Of a stretch of DNA of 16,707 nt, positions 6,421-13,886 are shown piece by piece (within the stretch, counting starts at the first letter, position 1; the number at the start of each line of letters is the position of its first letter). The notes under the pieces were generated by a model. The model made no database searches and was not told where the DNA came from. It was given only the letters and a program-made list of their open reading frames with translations. The stretch comes from Pectinatus sp. (lineage in GTDB: Bacteria > Bacillota > Negativicutes > Selenomonadales > Selenomonadaceae). Made by a program: the position numbers and the translations under genes. The stretch lies in the NCBI GenBank assembly GCA_020025075.1, contig JAHHSR010000036.1, positions 1-16,707 of the forward strand, read 5' to 3'.

Positions 6421-6458
6421 GGGTCTTTTACGCTTGACGGCGCAAAAGGCCTTTTTTT
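6421..6458 (+). terminator. Rho-independent terminator of ktrA
   Basis: A stem of about 11 bp (GGTCTTTT.CGC with GCG.AAAAGGCC, one mismatch) closes on TTGACG and is followed by seven Ts (6452-6458). It lies 14 nt after the ktrA stop. Confidence 0.85.
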
Positions 6459-6508
6459 GTTATAAAAATAAAGGTTCTCATAAAAAGATGGAACTAGAAA
6501 ATAAATAG

Positions 6509-6670
6509 AAAGGAGGAGCTGCTCGTCAAAATATCCATGTATAAGGTAATTAAATGGTGTTTTTATAGCGACAGAAAAGTCACTCTTTGTGGGGAAATGC
6601 GTCATGCAGCTTTCCTGAAAAGGCGAGATTTTGGGAAGATGGATATGTTGACTAGGGTAGCGAAGAAAAA
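6509..6670 (+). promoter_or_regulatory. Structured leader of the mdtJ-like gene
   Basis: About 160 nt precede the ATG. An 8-bp perfect long-range stem pairs ATATCCAT (6531-6538) with ATGGATAT (6639-6646). It encloses short hairpins GAC-AGAAAA-GTC, TGC-GTCAT-GCA and CCT-GAAA-AGG. A strong AAAGGAGGA at 6509-6517 has no well-placed start codon after it. A related leader precedes the mdtI-like gene. It might be a riboswitch or attenuator; no known guanidine or other riboswitch core was recognised. Confidence 0.35.
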
Positions 6671-7051
6671 ATGTATTGCTGGCTAATGTTATTTTTGGCT
6701 GTCTTGACGGAGGTTTTTGGCACAACGCTAATGGGGGCAATAGCGCCGAATAATCAAATGGCGGCACATTTAGTGATTGTTGTTTCCATTGGGCTTTCGT
6801 ATTATTTTTTGGGCAAGGCAATGCACAAGATACCCATGGGAGTGAGCTTCGCTGTTTGGGAAGGTGCGGGCATTGCGGCCATTACTTTTTTGGGGTGGTT
6901 GTGTTTAGGAGAGGTAATAGGACTTTCCAAACTGCTGGGAATAGCTTTGATAGCCTGTGGCGTGGCCTTTTTGGAAGGCGGTGCGATAGGCGGACATGCC
7001 GATGAGGAAGAGAAAAAAATAATTAAGAAAAGCAAAGAAAGCTTTGAATAA
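6671..7051 (+). CDS. mdtJ: SMR-family multidrug/polyamine exporter subunit, MdtJ-like
   Basis: This is a four-helix small multidrug resistance protein of the inner membrane, driven by proton exchange. It starts MYCWLMLFLAVLTEVFGTT, with the family's essential Glu at position 14 in helix 1. The VSFAVWEGAGI segment of helix 3 matches MdtJ (VAYALWEGIGI). At 126 aa it carries a charged, Lys/Glu-rich C-terminal tail (about 107-126) beyond helix 4, as MdtJ also does. It is followed 172 nt later by an MdtI-like gene; in Escherichia coli the two form a heteromeric spermidine exporter. The ribosome binding site is weak (AGCGAAGAAAAA) and a structured leader lies upstream. The substrate here is inferred; YkkCD- or EbrAB-type drug export is the alternative. 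Confidence 0.85.
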   Translation: MYCWLMLFLAVLTEVFGTTLMGAIAPNNQMAAHLVIVVSIGLSYYFLGKAMHKIPMGVSFAVWEGAGIAAITFLGWLCLGEVIGLSKLLGIALIACGVAFLEGGAIGGHADEEEKKIIKKSKESFE

Positions 7052-7064
7052 GAAAAAAGGAGGC

Positions 7065-7110
7065 GCTGGCATCAAAGTATAAAGACTTTATCGAGGGGAA
7101 GCCAGCCTTT
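7065..7110 (+). promoter_or_regulatory. Hairpin in the leader between the two SMR genes
   Basis: GCTGGC (7065-7070) pairs with GCCAGC (7101-7106), enclosing an AAAG/CTTT stem, and CTTTTCTT follows. It looks like a weak terminator or attenuator 13 nt after the mdtJ stop. The rest of the gap (to 7223) holds a TGAC/GTCA hairpin and an ATGGATATG motif also seen upstream of mdtJ. Confidence 0.4.
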
Positions 7111-7223
7111 TCTTATGTGCTAGGACTGACCGGAAAAAGTCATGGCATATAGCAAATTTGAAAAGGGGAAGGGAAAAGAACTTCTTCCATGGATATGGTT
7201 TAATATTTTGAGCAGCAAAAAAC

Positions 7224-7532
7224 ATGATGGAATATTTATACCTTGCTTTGGCAATTGCAGCTGATATTGTCGCGAACGTTCTTTTAAAGATGTCCCAAAA
7301 TATGAGCCGGCGGATTAATGTGTTCTTGGCCATAGGACTTGCAATTGGGGCGTTTTTTTGCCTCATGCAGGCAATAACGAAGCTCAATTTAAGTATTGCC
7401 TATGCGCTTTGGGGCGGCATAGGCCTTTTGGTTACGACGTTTTTGGATGTGGCGTTTTTTAAAGAGCGACTGAGCAAAATGAGCTGGCTGGGACTTTTTT
7501 TAATCTGTGCCGGCGTGGGCATTTTGTTATAA
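7224..7532 (+). CDS. mdtI: SMR-family exporter subunit, MdtI-like, with Asp replacing the helix-1 Glu
   Basis: This 102-aa, four-helix SMR protein resembles MdtI: DIVANVLLKMS in helix 1, a basic loop (MSRRIN), and LSIAYALWGGIG in helix 3. It probably forms a heterodimer with the product of the gene upstream, with opposite membrane topology, which is the usual reason SMR genes come in pairs. The conserved proton- and substrate-binding Glu of helix 1 is Asp14 here (AIAADIVAN); MdtI has EIVAN at this place. The substitution keeps charge, so function may persist with altered pKa. Two ATGs (7224, 7227) are both plausible starts and neither has a strong Shine-Dalgarno. The gene ends at a terminator shared with ktrB on the other strand. 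Confidence 0.85.
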   Translation: MMEYLYLALAIAADIVANVLLKMSQNMSRRINVFLAIGLAIGAFFCLMQAITKLNLSIAYALWGGIGLLVTTFLDVAFFKERLSKMSWLGLFLICAGVGILL

Positions 7533-7566
7533 AAAAAGCAGCAAGCTTTTGGCCTGCTGCTTTTTG
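7531..7566. terminator. Bidirectional terminator between mdtI and ktrB
   Basis: The stem AAAAAGCAGCA (7533-7543) pairs with TGCTGCTTTTT (7555-7565), with A- and T-runs on both sides. It starts at the mdtI stop codon and ends just before the ktrB stop, so it serves both convergent genes. Confidence 0.9.
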
Positions 7567-8913
7567 CTATCCGATACTGATGCGTCCAGAAGGAAGATGG
7601 ACACCGCTTTTTTTGGTTTTTAGGGCGAGAGCTAGAGTGAAAGTCATTGCGCCGACGCGGCCGACGAGCATCATCAAAATCAGCATGATTTTACTGCTCG
7701 CTGAAAGCGAGGCCGTTATGCCGGTTGAAAGGCCGACCGTGGCAAAGGCGGAAACGACTTCAAATAAAATTCTGATGAAGGCGAAATTTTCGCGGATGCA
7801 GATGTACATGGTGGCAAAAACAACGAAGGCAAGCGAAACCAAAAATAAGGTGAGCGCCTTCATTATCAGGTCCGTTTCTAAGCGGCGGTTAAAGACGACG
7901 GCATCTTCCTTGCCCTTTATGATGGAGAAAATGGAAGCGAAAATGACGGCGAAAGTAGTTGTCTTGATGCCGCCTGCGGTGGAGCCGGGTGAACCGCCAA
8001 TAAACATCAAGATGATGATGAGAAACAAAGTTGCATCGCCTAAGGCCCCGATATTAAGAAGCGTAAAGCCTGCCGTGCGCGGCGTGGTCGAGAGGTAAAA
8101 TGAGGCCATGACCTTATCCCAAAATGGCAAAGTGCCAATCGTTGCCTTGTTGTGATACTCAAGAACCATGATGGCAATCGTGCCAAAGAGCAAGAGGCAA
8201 AAAGTTGTGAACAAGACGACCTTCGTGTGCAGGGAAAGGGAGTGGCGCCCGAAAATTTTGATTTCAGCCAGCGTGCTAAAGCCCAAGCCCCCGGTAATAA
8301 TAAGAGCGCATAAGGTGAGGCAAATAAAAGGGGAAGTCAAATAGTGGAAAATGCCCGTGCCGCCAAAAATATCAAAACCGGCATTGCAAAAGGCGGAAAC
8401 AGCATGCCAATAACCAAGATAGATGCCATGCAAGCCAAAATCCTGGTAAAGCCTGATGGCCATAATCGTGCCACCGATAAATTCAATACAGGCGGTCATC
8501 TTGATAATGCTGATGACAAGTCTGATGACGCCGGAAAATGAGAGCAAATTGAGCGACTCTTGCATTAAAAGCCTGTTTTTCAATCTGATGTGCCTGCCGG
8601 CTATTATGGCTACCATCATTGTCAATGTCATAACGCCGAGGCCACCAATCTGGACAAGGATGATGAGAACTATTTGTCCAAATGTGGAAAAGTAGCGGCC
8701 GGTATCAACTACGGAAAGCCCTGTGACACAGACGGCCGAAGTTGACATAAATAATGCATTGACGAAAGAAAGGCCATGTCCATTTGCCGCTGAAATCGGG
8801 AGCATAAAAATAAAAGCGCCGATTAAGATGACAATGGAAAAGCTGAGCACTAAAATCCGATAAGGATTTAATTCAATGAAACTTTTAAGACGGTCATTGG
8901 TGAGGGTAAGCAT
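7567..8913 (-). CDS. ktrB: KtrB/TrkH-family potassium uptake membrane subunit
   Basis: This is the integral membrane K+ translocator of a Ktr system, working with a KtrA ring (candidate at 5736-6407). At 448 aa it has the expected length. Four membrane-pore-membrane repeats are visible, with the selectivity-filter glycines in AVCVTGLSV, SAFCNAGFDI, PRTAGFT and FATVGLSTG. The flexible gate region after the third repeat is the Gly-rich FIGGSPGSTAGGIKTTT segment. The ATG at 8913 is preceded on the minus strand by TTGGGAG at a 7-nt spacing. It is transcribed alone, convergent with mdtI, from a promoter at 8955-8982 that overlaps a palindrome. Confidence 0.95.
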   Translation of the reverse strand: MLTLTNDRLKSFIELNPYRILVLSFSIVILIGAFIFMLPISAANGHGLSFVNALFMSTSAVCVTGLSVVDTGRYFSTFGQIVLIILVQIGGLGVMTLTMMVAIIAGRHIRLKNRLLMQESLNLLSFSGVIRLVISIIKMTACIEFIGGTIMAIRLYQDFGLHGIYLGYWHAVSAFCNAGFDIFGGTGIFHYLTSPFICLTLCALIITGGLGFSTLAEIKIFGRHSLSLHTKVVLFTTFCLLLFGTIAIMVLEYHNKATIGTLPFWDKVMASFYLSTTPRTAGFTLLNIGALGDATLFLIIILMFIGGSPGSTAGGIKTTTFAVIFASIFSIIKGKEDAVVFNRRLETDLIMKALTLFLVSLAFVVFATMYICIRENFAFIRILFEVVSAFATVGLSTGITASLSASSKIMLILMMLVGRVGAMTFTLALALKTKKSGVHLPSGRISIG

Positions 8914-8954
8914 ATAAAATCTCCCAAAAAATTTTTATAATATATCATATATAT

Positions 8955-8982
8955 ATGATAATCAGAAATGCGGCAAAGTCAA
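8955..8982 (-). promoter_or_regulatory. Sigma-A promoter of ktrB with overlapping 18-bp palindrome
   Basis: On the minus strand, TTGACT (8982-8977) and TATCAT (8960-8955) are separated by 16 nt. A perfect 18-bp palindrome, TATCATATA/TATATGATA (8943-8960), covers the -10 and the bases after it. That is where an operator for a dimeric repressor would sit, though AT-rich palindromes also arise by chance. Confidence 0.55.
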
Positions 8983-9028
8983 GCAAAAACCCAAATAGCT
9001 AAAAAGGACAAATATTGTCTGCTGTTAA

Positions 9029-9057
9029 TTGTATCGGACGGTGTTTTGGTATATGAT
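9029..9057 (+). promoter_or_regulatory. Candidate sigma-A promoter of the LevR-type activator
   Basis: TTGTAT (9029-9034) and TATGAT (9052-9057) are separated by 17 nt. It is divergent from the ktrB promoter and leaves a leader of about 120 nt before the ATG at 9184. The leader shows no obvious strong hairpin. Confidence 0.45.
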
Positions 9058-9183
9058 ATAAAAAGAGTATGTTTTATGCTGTTTTGTACAGAAAAGATAA
9101 GGTTATTTTCTTATTTTGTTATTTGGCAAAATCTTCAGATATTCGCCCCAGAAGAAGGAAATAATCTGGAAATGGAATAGATT

Positions 9184-11877
9184 ATGAAGCGAATAGAACG
9201 CATTTTTGAAATTGTCAAAAAAAGCGGTGCTGCAGGGACGACAGCGGCTGTCGCCGCCCAGCTGCTTTCAATAGAGCGCAGCAATGTCAGCCGCGAGCTG
9301 AACGAGCTATACAGGCAAAAAAAAATCTTCAAGTCAGCAGGCCGGCCAGTCATTTATAGCTGCGCACCGCTAGAGGAAAAGATAAAAAAAAGTGCCAAAG
9401 AGAAAGTGCCGTCACAATATGATTTTAATAACTTTATTGGGGCGAGCCTAAAGCCACAGATTGACCAGGCACGGGCGGCAGTCATCTATCCGCCCAGCGG
9501 CCTGCATACGCTCATTTTGGGTCAGACGGGCGTAGGCAAAACGCTTTTTGCCCACATGATGTTTGAATATGGGCGAAAGATAGGACGCTTTAAAAAAGAC
9601 GCCCCTTTCATAACATTTAACTGTGCTGATTATTATAATAATCAGCAGCTTTTAATTTCCCATATTTTTGGGCATGTTAAAGGTGCCTTTACGGGGGCAG
9701 AGACGAGTGCCATCGGACTTATTGAGTCGGCCGATACAGGGGTCTTATTCTTAGATGAAATTCATCGCCTGCCGCCCGAAGGACAGGAAATGATTTTTTA
9801 TTTTATGGATACGGGCACCTTTAACCGTTTGGGTGAGACGAAGCGCGAGCGCAAGGCGCAGGTCCTCATCATAGGCGCTACGACGGAAGACCCGACATCA
9901 GTACTCACGGCTACTTTTAAGCGGCGCATTCCCAATATCATTGAAATTCCCCCGCTTAGCGTGCGCCCGATAGAAGAAAAGCTTGAAATCATGAAGATGC
10001 TCCTTTTGAAGGAGGCCCGCTGCATTAAGCGCCCAATACATATGAGCGGTGATGCCGTCAAGGCGCTTTTGGGAAGCATTGGCCCTGGAAATATCGGCCA
10101 GCTGGAGTCCAATGTCAGGATGCTCTGTGCGCAGGCACTTTTAAATAGCAGCGAGAAAAAGGACTTGCGCATTGAATATAAGATGTTGCCGCAGAAATTA
10201 AAATCCGGCCTTTTGGCTATGAGTACCAAAAGGCGCGATATGGCGACCATTGCAGCGGCTATCGGCAATGAAATAGATGTCTGCCCGGAAAGGGGTAACG
10301 GTTTTTTGCAGGAGGTAGAGTCGGAAAATGTGCTCGACCTTTATCAGATTGTGGAAAACAAGGCAAAATCATTGCGCCGGGAAGCTGTCAGCGATGATGT
10401 CATACAGCAGGTCATAATTGCCGATATTAACGCTTATTTGCGAGATTTCTATGTAAAACAAAAGCAAAATGTAAAATTATCCGTTTATGACCGTCTTTTG
10501 AAAATTATTGATGCCGATATGGTGGACTTTACGCAGCAGATTGCCGATTTGGTTTGCAAGAGAATACCGCTCGTATCAAAAGAGCGCTTCCTTTACGCTT
10601 TTGGCCTTCACTTGAGCTCTCTTTTTGCGCGCCTCAGGGAGAAGAAAAAGCCCAAAGCAGTTCTCACGGGCATGGCTGATGCGGCAACGCTCGAATTTTC
10701 CGTTGCCCTTGAAATTAAGGCTCAGATAGAAAAGCATTATGATATAGTCATCGATGCCTCGGAGACGGAATACTTTGCTATGCTCTTGCAGTCTTTGCGC
10801 GAAGGTGGCGGCAACGATAAAATCGTCATTGTTGTTGCCATGCACGGTCGTTATACGGCAAGCTCGCTTTGCGATGTGGCGCGAAAGCTTTTTGGCGCTA
10901 CGCAGCTGAAGCTTTTGGCCTTTGATATGCCCCTTGAGTGTCAGCCTTCGAAAATGCTCGAGCAGATAGTTGAGAGGCTGGAAAATATTAATTGCAATAA
11001 GGGTGTGCTTTTGCTGGCGGATATGGGGTCTTTGTGCCGCTTTGGGCCATTGCTGGAAGAAAAGCTTTCGACAAAAGTATGTACTTTGAGCATGGTTACG
11101 ACACCACTTGTGCTAGAAGCCATGCGCAAAGCGGATATGGCGGGTGTGAGCTTAAAGACAGTGTATGAATCCTTGAAAGGATTTGGCGGTTATGACGACA
11201 GCACGCTTTTGCCGGAACAGGAACGAAAAGGGGCCATCATAACGATTTGCAGCTCAGGCCATGGGACGGCTGAAAAGCTTAAAAAGATGATAAAAGCCAT
11301 TTTAGCAGCAGAAGGCTATGCTGATATAGAAATTTTGCCCGTCGGCATCTATGATATGAAGGAAAATATCCGCAAAATTTCGGAGACGTATAATATATTG
11401 CTCTCAGTGGGAATTGTCGACCCCCAGATTGATGCACCGTTTTTGCCGCTGGAGGTGATTTTGCAGGGGAAAGGCGAATCGCTTTTGAGCCTTTTGCCAC
11501 CGGGCGGCAAAAAACAAGGCAAGAAAACATCTGATAATGCTGTTTTATATCAGCTGTGCCTTGACGCCTTGCATGAAATGCTCCTTTATCTTAATCCCGA
11601 TAAGGTAATTGGAATTTTATTGGAATTTGTTGCCGTGTTGGAAAAAAGGCTGGGCCATTTTTCTAATGCCAAAAAACTTAAAATTGTCGTACATACGGCC
11701 TGTGCCATTGAGCGTGCCATTACGAATAACACACTAAAATATGAGCAGGACAAAAATCTTTTGCCTGAAAAAAATATTGCTGCGGCAAGAGAGGCAGCAG
11801 CCTTATTTTATAAGGCTTTGCAGGTTAATCTTAGCGAGGGCGAGCTGTGTTATATTGCAGCACTGCTTGAAATATAA
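9184..11877 (+). CDS. levR: LevR/ManR-type sigma-54-dependent PTS-regulated activator
   Basis: This enhancer-binding activator controls mannose-family PTS operons. The 897 residues contain, in order: an N-terminal winged HTH (about 1-60); an AAA+ sigma-54 interaction domain (Walker A GQTGVGKT 114-120, GAFTGA 167-172 that contacts sigma-54, Walker B LFLDE with Asp191-Glu192); PRD1 (about 380-490, His476 in FGLHLSS); an EIIA-Man-like domain (His554 in AMHGRYTASS); an EIIB-Gat-like domain (Cys689 in TICSSGHGTAEK); and PRD2 (about 790-897, His825 and His837). All expected phosphorylation residues are present. In LevR and ManR, HPr and the cognate EIIB phosphorylate these domains so that activity follows substrate flux. 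It sits directly upstream of a sigma-54 promoter and PTS operon in the same direction, its obvious target. The ATG is preceded by a weak GGAAATGGAA. Confidence 0.95.
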   Translation: MKRIERIFEIVKKSGAAGTTAAVAAQLLSIERSNVSRELNELYRQKKIFKSAGRPVIYSCAPLEEKIKKSAKEKVPSQYDFNNFIGASLKPQIDQARAAVIYPPSGLHTLILGQTGVGKTLFAHMMFEYGRKIGRFKKDAPFITFNCADYYNNQQLLISHIFGHVKGAFTGAETSAIGLIESADTGVLFLDEIHRLPPEGQEMIFYFMDTGTFNRLGETKRERKAQVLIIGATTEDPTSVLTATFKRRIPNIIEIPPLSVRPIEEKLEIMKMLLLKEARCIKRPIHMSGDAVKALLGSIGPGNIGQLESNVRMLCAQALLNSSEKKDLRIEYKMLPQKLKSGLLAMSTKRRDMATIAAAIGNEIDVCPERGNGFLQEVESENVLDLYQIVENKAKSLRREAVSDDVIQQVIIADINAYLRDFYVKQKQNVKLSVYDRLLKIIDADMVDFTQQIADLVCKRIPLVSKERFLYAFGLHLSSLFARLREKKKPKAVLTGMADAATLEFSVALEIKAQIEKHYDIVIDASETEYFAMLLQSLREGGGNDKIVIVVAMHGRYTASSLCDVARKLFGATQLKLLAFDMPLECQPSKMLEQIVERLENINCNKGVLLLADMGSLCRFGPLLEEKLSTKVCTLSMVTTPLVLEAMRKADMAGVSLKTVYESLKGFGGYDDSTLLPEQERKGAIITICSSGHGTAEKLKKMIKAILAAEGYADIEILPVGIYDMKENIRKISETYNILLSVGIVDPQIDAPFLPLEVILQGKGESLLSLLPPGGKKQGKKTSDNAVLYQLCLDALHEMLLYLNPDKVIGILLEFVAVLEKRLGHFSNAKKLKIVVHTACAIERAITNNTLKYEQDKNLLPEKNIAAAREAAALFYKALQVNLSEGELCYIAALLEI

Positions 11878-11879
11878 AG

Positions 11880-11926
11880 AAAAAAACTCAGGAACAATTT
11901 TATTTTTCCTGAGCTTTTTTCTTTTT
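11880..11926 (+). terminator. Rho-independent terminator of the activator gene
   Basis: The stem AAAAACTCAGG pairs with CCTGAGCTTTTTT around an AT-rich loop, just after the stop codon, followed by C and further Ts. It separates the activator transcript from the PTS operon. Confidence 0.85.
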
Positions 11927-11927
11927 T

Positions 11928-12010
11928 TGTGTCATTTTTTTGACACAGTAATAAAAAATAGCTGTTTTTGGGATATTTATTTACTTAATGTGTCAAAAAT
12001 AAGAGTGTCA
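11928..12010 (+). promoter_or_regulatory. Upstream activating sequence: four GTGTCA half-sites
   Basis: A perfect inverted repeat TGTGTCA-N6-TGACACA spans 11928-11947, and two further copies of GTGTCA lie at 11990-11995 and 12005-12010. They sit about 65-160 bp upstream of the sigma-54 promoter, the usual range for an enhancer bound by a LevR-type activator. Assignment to this protein is inferred from position. Confidence 0.6.
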
Positions 12011-12070
12011 GAAAAAGCAAAAAAGTCATAATATGGCGTTGCGCCTGTATTGATAAGCAACACACTAAAG

Positions 12071-12089
12071 TTGGCACGCGCTTTGCATT
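12071..12089 (+). promoter_or_regulatory. Sigma-54 (-24/-12) promoter of the PTS operon
   Basis: TTGGCACGCGCTTTGCATT matches the consensus YTGGCACG-N4-TTGCW, with the invariant GG (12073-12074) and GC (12085-12086) correctly 12 bp apart. The start would be near 12098, about 27 nt before the IIA start codon. Confidence 0.93.
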
Positions 12090-12124
12090 ATTTATAGGCA
12101 GAAGAAGAAAACAGGAGGAAAACT

Positions 12125-12568
12125 ATGTTAGCAATCATAGTCGGTACGCATGGACATCTCGCAGATGAATTGGTCAACACCTGCGCGATGATTTGCGGCA
12201 AGCCGGAAAATCTTAAAACAGTAACCCTTGTACCAGGAGAAGGTCCTGACGATTTGGCCAAAAAATACGAGGCGTCAATGGCTGAGCTCGATACGAAAAA
12301 TGGCACGCTTATTTTAAATGACCTCTTTGGCGGCAGCCCTTATAATGCTGCTTGCCGTATTGCAGCACTTGACGCTAATTGCGGCGTAGTTACGGGAGTC
12401 AGCTTGCCTATGCTCATAGAAGCAGTCAACTATCGCCTTTGCGCGGGTGATGCTGCCAATATCAAGGAAGCAATGGAAAAGGCCGTTTCTTCGGTTGACG
12501 CAGGCATACAGAAATTTCATAAGGATATGGTCGAACAGGCCGATGACCAAGAAGGAGACGATTTATAA
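12125..12568 (+). CDS. PTS mannose/fructose/sorbose family EIIA
   Basis: This cytosolic phosphocarrier accepts phosphate from HPr and passes it to EIIB. The N-terminal IIVGTHGHLADEL carries the phosphorylated His9, and LFGGSPYNAA follows at about residues 62-71. At 147 aa it is a stand-alone EIIA-Man domain (as in LevD), not fused to EIIB as in E. coli ManX. AGGAGGAAAACT gives a strong ribosome binding site. It is the first gene of IIA-IIB-IIC-IID, and its stop overlaps the next start (TAATG). The acidic C-terminal tail (EQADDQEGDDL) is probably disordered. The sugar is not deducible; mannose, fructose/levan, sorbose and amino sugars all use this family. Confidence 0.95.
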   Translation: MLAIIVGTHGHLADELVNTCAMICGKPENLKTVTLVPGEGPDDLAKKYEASMAELDTKNGTLILNDLFGGSPYNAACRIAALDANCGVVTGVSLPMLIEAVNYRLCAGDAANIKEAMEKAVSSVDAGIQKFHKDMVEQADDQEGDDL

Positions 12569-13047
12569 TGAATATTGTATTAGCACGCATTGATGACCGC
12601 TTAATTCACGGTCAGGTAGCAACGGTATGGTCGAAGGTAACAAAATGCCAGAGAATTATTGTCTGTGATGATGATGTGGCAAAAGATGAAATTCGCGCAA
12701 CTCTCTTAAAGCAGGTTGCTCCTCCTGGAATAAAGTCGAGCGTTGTCAATGTCGATAAGGCAGTGCGCGTTTACAATAATCCTAAATATGCAGAGGACAG
12801 ATGCCTTTTGCTCTTTACAAAACCGGAAAGCGTCTTGCGCATGATTGAAGCTGGCGTACCTATAAAGAGCGTCAATGTCGGCGGCATGAGCTTTAAGGAA
12901 GGCAAGCGCCAAGTAAGCGATGCCATTTCCGTCAATGACGAAGACGTTGCAGCTTTCAAGAAAATGCATGATATGGGCATTGAACTTGAATACAGAAAGA
13001 TTGATACGGATAAAAAAGTAGATATTATGAGCCTTATTGAAAAATAA
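12568..13047 (+). CDS. PTS mannose/fructose/sorbose family EIIB
   Basis: This 159-aa protein receives phosphate from EIIA on His14 (RIDDRLIHGQV) and phosphorylates the sugar as it passes IIC-IID. The motif and length are those of stand-alone EIIB such as LevE. Its start codon overlaps the EIIA stop, so the two are translationally coupled. In LevR/ManR systems this EIIB also phosphorylates the activator to damp transcription when no sugar is present, so it is probably a direct regulator of its own operon. Confidence 0.95.
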   Translation: MNIVLARIDDRLIHGQVATVWSKVTKCQRIIVCDDDVAKDEIRATLLKQVAPPGIKSSVVNVDKAVRVYNNPKYAEDRCLLLFTKPESVLRMIEAGVPIKSVNVGGMSFKEGKRQVSDAISVNDEDVAAFKKMHDMGIELEYRKIDTDKKVDIMSLIEK

Positions 13048-13065
13048 TAAACGGAGGTATTTGGC

Positions 13066-13875
13066 GTGGAACTGACAACTATGCAGCTCGTCGGCGTTTT
13101 TATTGTTTCAGCTTTGGCCGGCATGAGCAGTATTCTTGACGAATTTGAATTTCATCAACCGATTTTGTCCTGCGCCCTGATGGGGCTGGTACTCGGCGAT
13201 TTGAAAACTGGTATTATCTTAGGCGGTACGCTAGAACTTATTGTTTTGGGATGGATGAATATCGGCGCTGCAGTAGCTCCGGATGCTGCTTTGGCGGGTA
13301 CCATTTCTGCCATCTTGGTTTTGGCTGGCCATCAGAGCATTGGCACAGGGATTGCCATTGCCATTCCTATTGCTGCCGCTGGGCAGGTTTTGACAATCTT
13401 CATTCGTACGATTACCGTATTCTTTCAGCATAAGGCTGACGATTTTGCCCAAAAGGGCAGCTGCGTCGGCATAGATGCGTGCCATCTCATTGCTCTTTCC
13501 CTGCAGGCTTTGCGCGTCGCTATTCCTTCCTTGTTGGTTGCCATGTATGCAGGTACGGCAATCGTTCAGTCCATGCTTGATGCTATACCTCCTGTCATTA
13601 CGGGCGGTTTGCAGGCCGCAGGCGGCTTTATCGTTGTCGTCGGTTATGCAATGGTCATCAATATGATGGACGTAAGCTATCTTATGCCGTTCTTTTTCCT
13701 CGGCTTTGTTGTCGCAGCTTTTACCACCTTCAATCTCGTCGCTTTCGGTGTCATCGGTCTCGTCTTGGCTATCATCTACATTCAGCTCAGCCCGAAATAC
13801 AATAAGCCCACTGTCGTGCAGGCGGCTCCGAGCAGTGCAAAAGATGACGACTTAGATGATGAATTGGACGATTAG
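13066..13875 (+). CDS. PTS mannose/fructose/sorbose family EIIC
   Basis: This membrane permease subunit forms the sugar channel with EIID. It has 269 aa with multiple hydrophobic helices, for example ILVLAGHQSIGTGIAIAIPI, and the family's conserved GxxLGDLKTGIILGGTLELI segment near residues 40-65. The GTG start at 13066 follows CGGAGG at about 8 nt. The C-terminal tail is acidic (SSAKDDDLDDELDD), a feature shared with the EIIA tail of this operon. Confidence 0.95.
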   Translation: MELTTMQLVGVFIVSALAGMSSILDEFEFHQPILSCALMGLVLGDLKTGIILGGTLELIVLGWMNIGAAVAPDAALAGTISAILVLAGHQSIGTGIAIAIPIAAAGQVLTIFIRTITVFFQHKADDFAQKGSCVGIDACHLIALSLQALRVAIPSLLVAMYAGTAIVQSMLDAIPPVITGGLQAAGGFIVVVGYAMVINMMDVSYLMPFFFLGFVVAAFTTFNLVAFGVIGLVLAIIYIQLSPKYNKPTVVQAAPSSAKDDDLDDELDD

Positions 13876-13886
13876 GAGGAAGACAC

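Noticed and set aside
6640..6670. ykkC (guanidine-I) riboswitch, from ACTAGGGTAGCG before an SMR gene
   Set aside because: Only a few bases match, and the rest of the conserved ykkC core is absent between this motif and the ATG.
6537..6685. 49-codon ORF (MYKVIKWCF...) overlapping the start of the mdtJ-like gene
   Set aside because: The AAAGGAGGA lies about 20 nt before its ATG, too far, and it occupies a region better explained as a structured leader.
8968..9180. 70-codon ORF between ktrB and the LevR-type gene
   Set aside because: It has no RBS, a biased composition, overlaps the ktrB promoter and spans the levR promoter.
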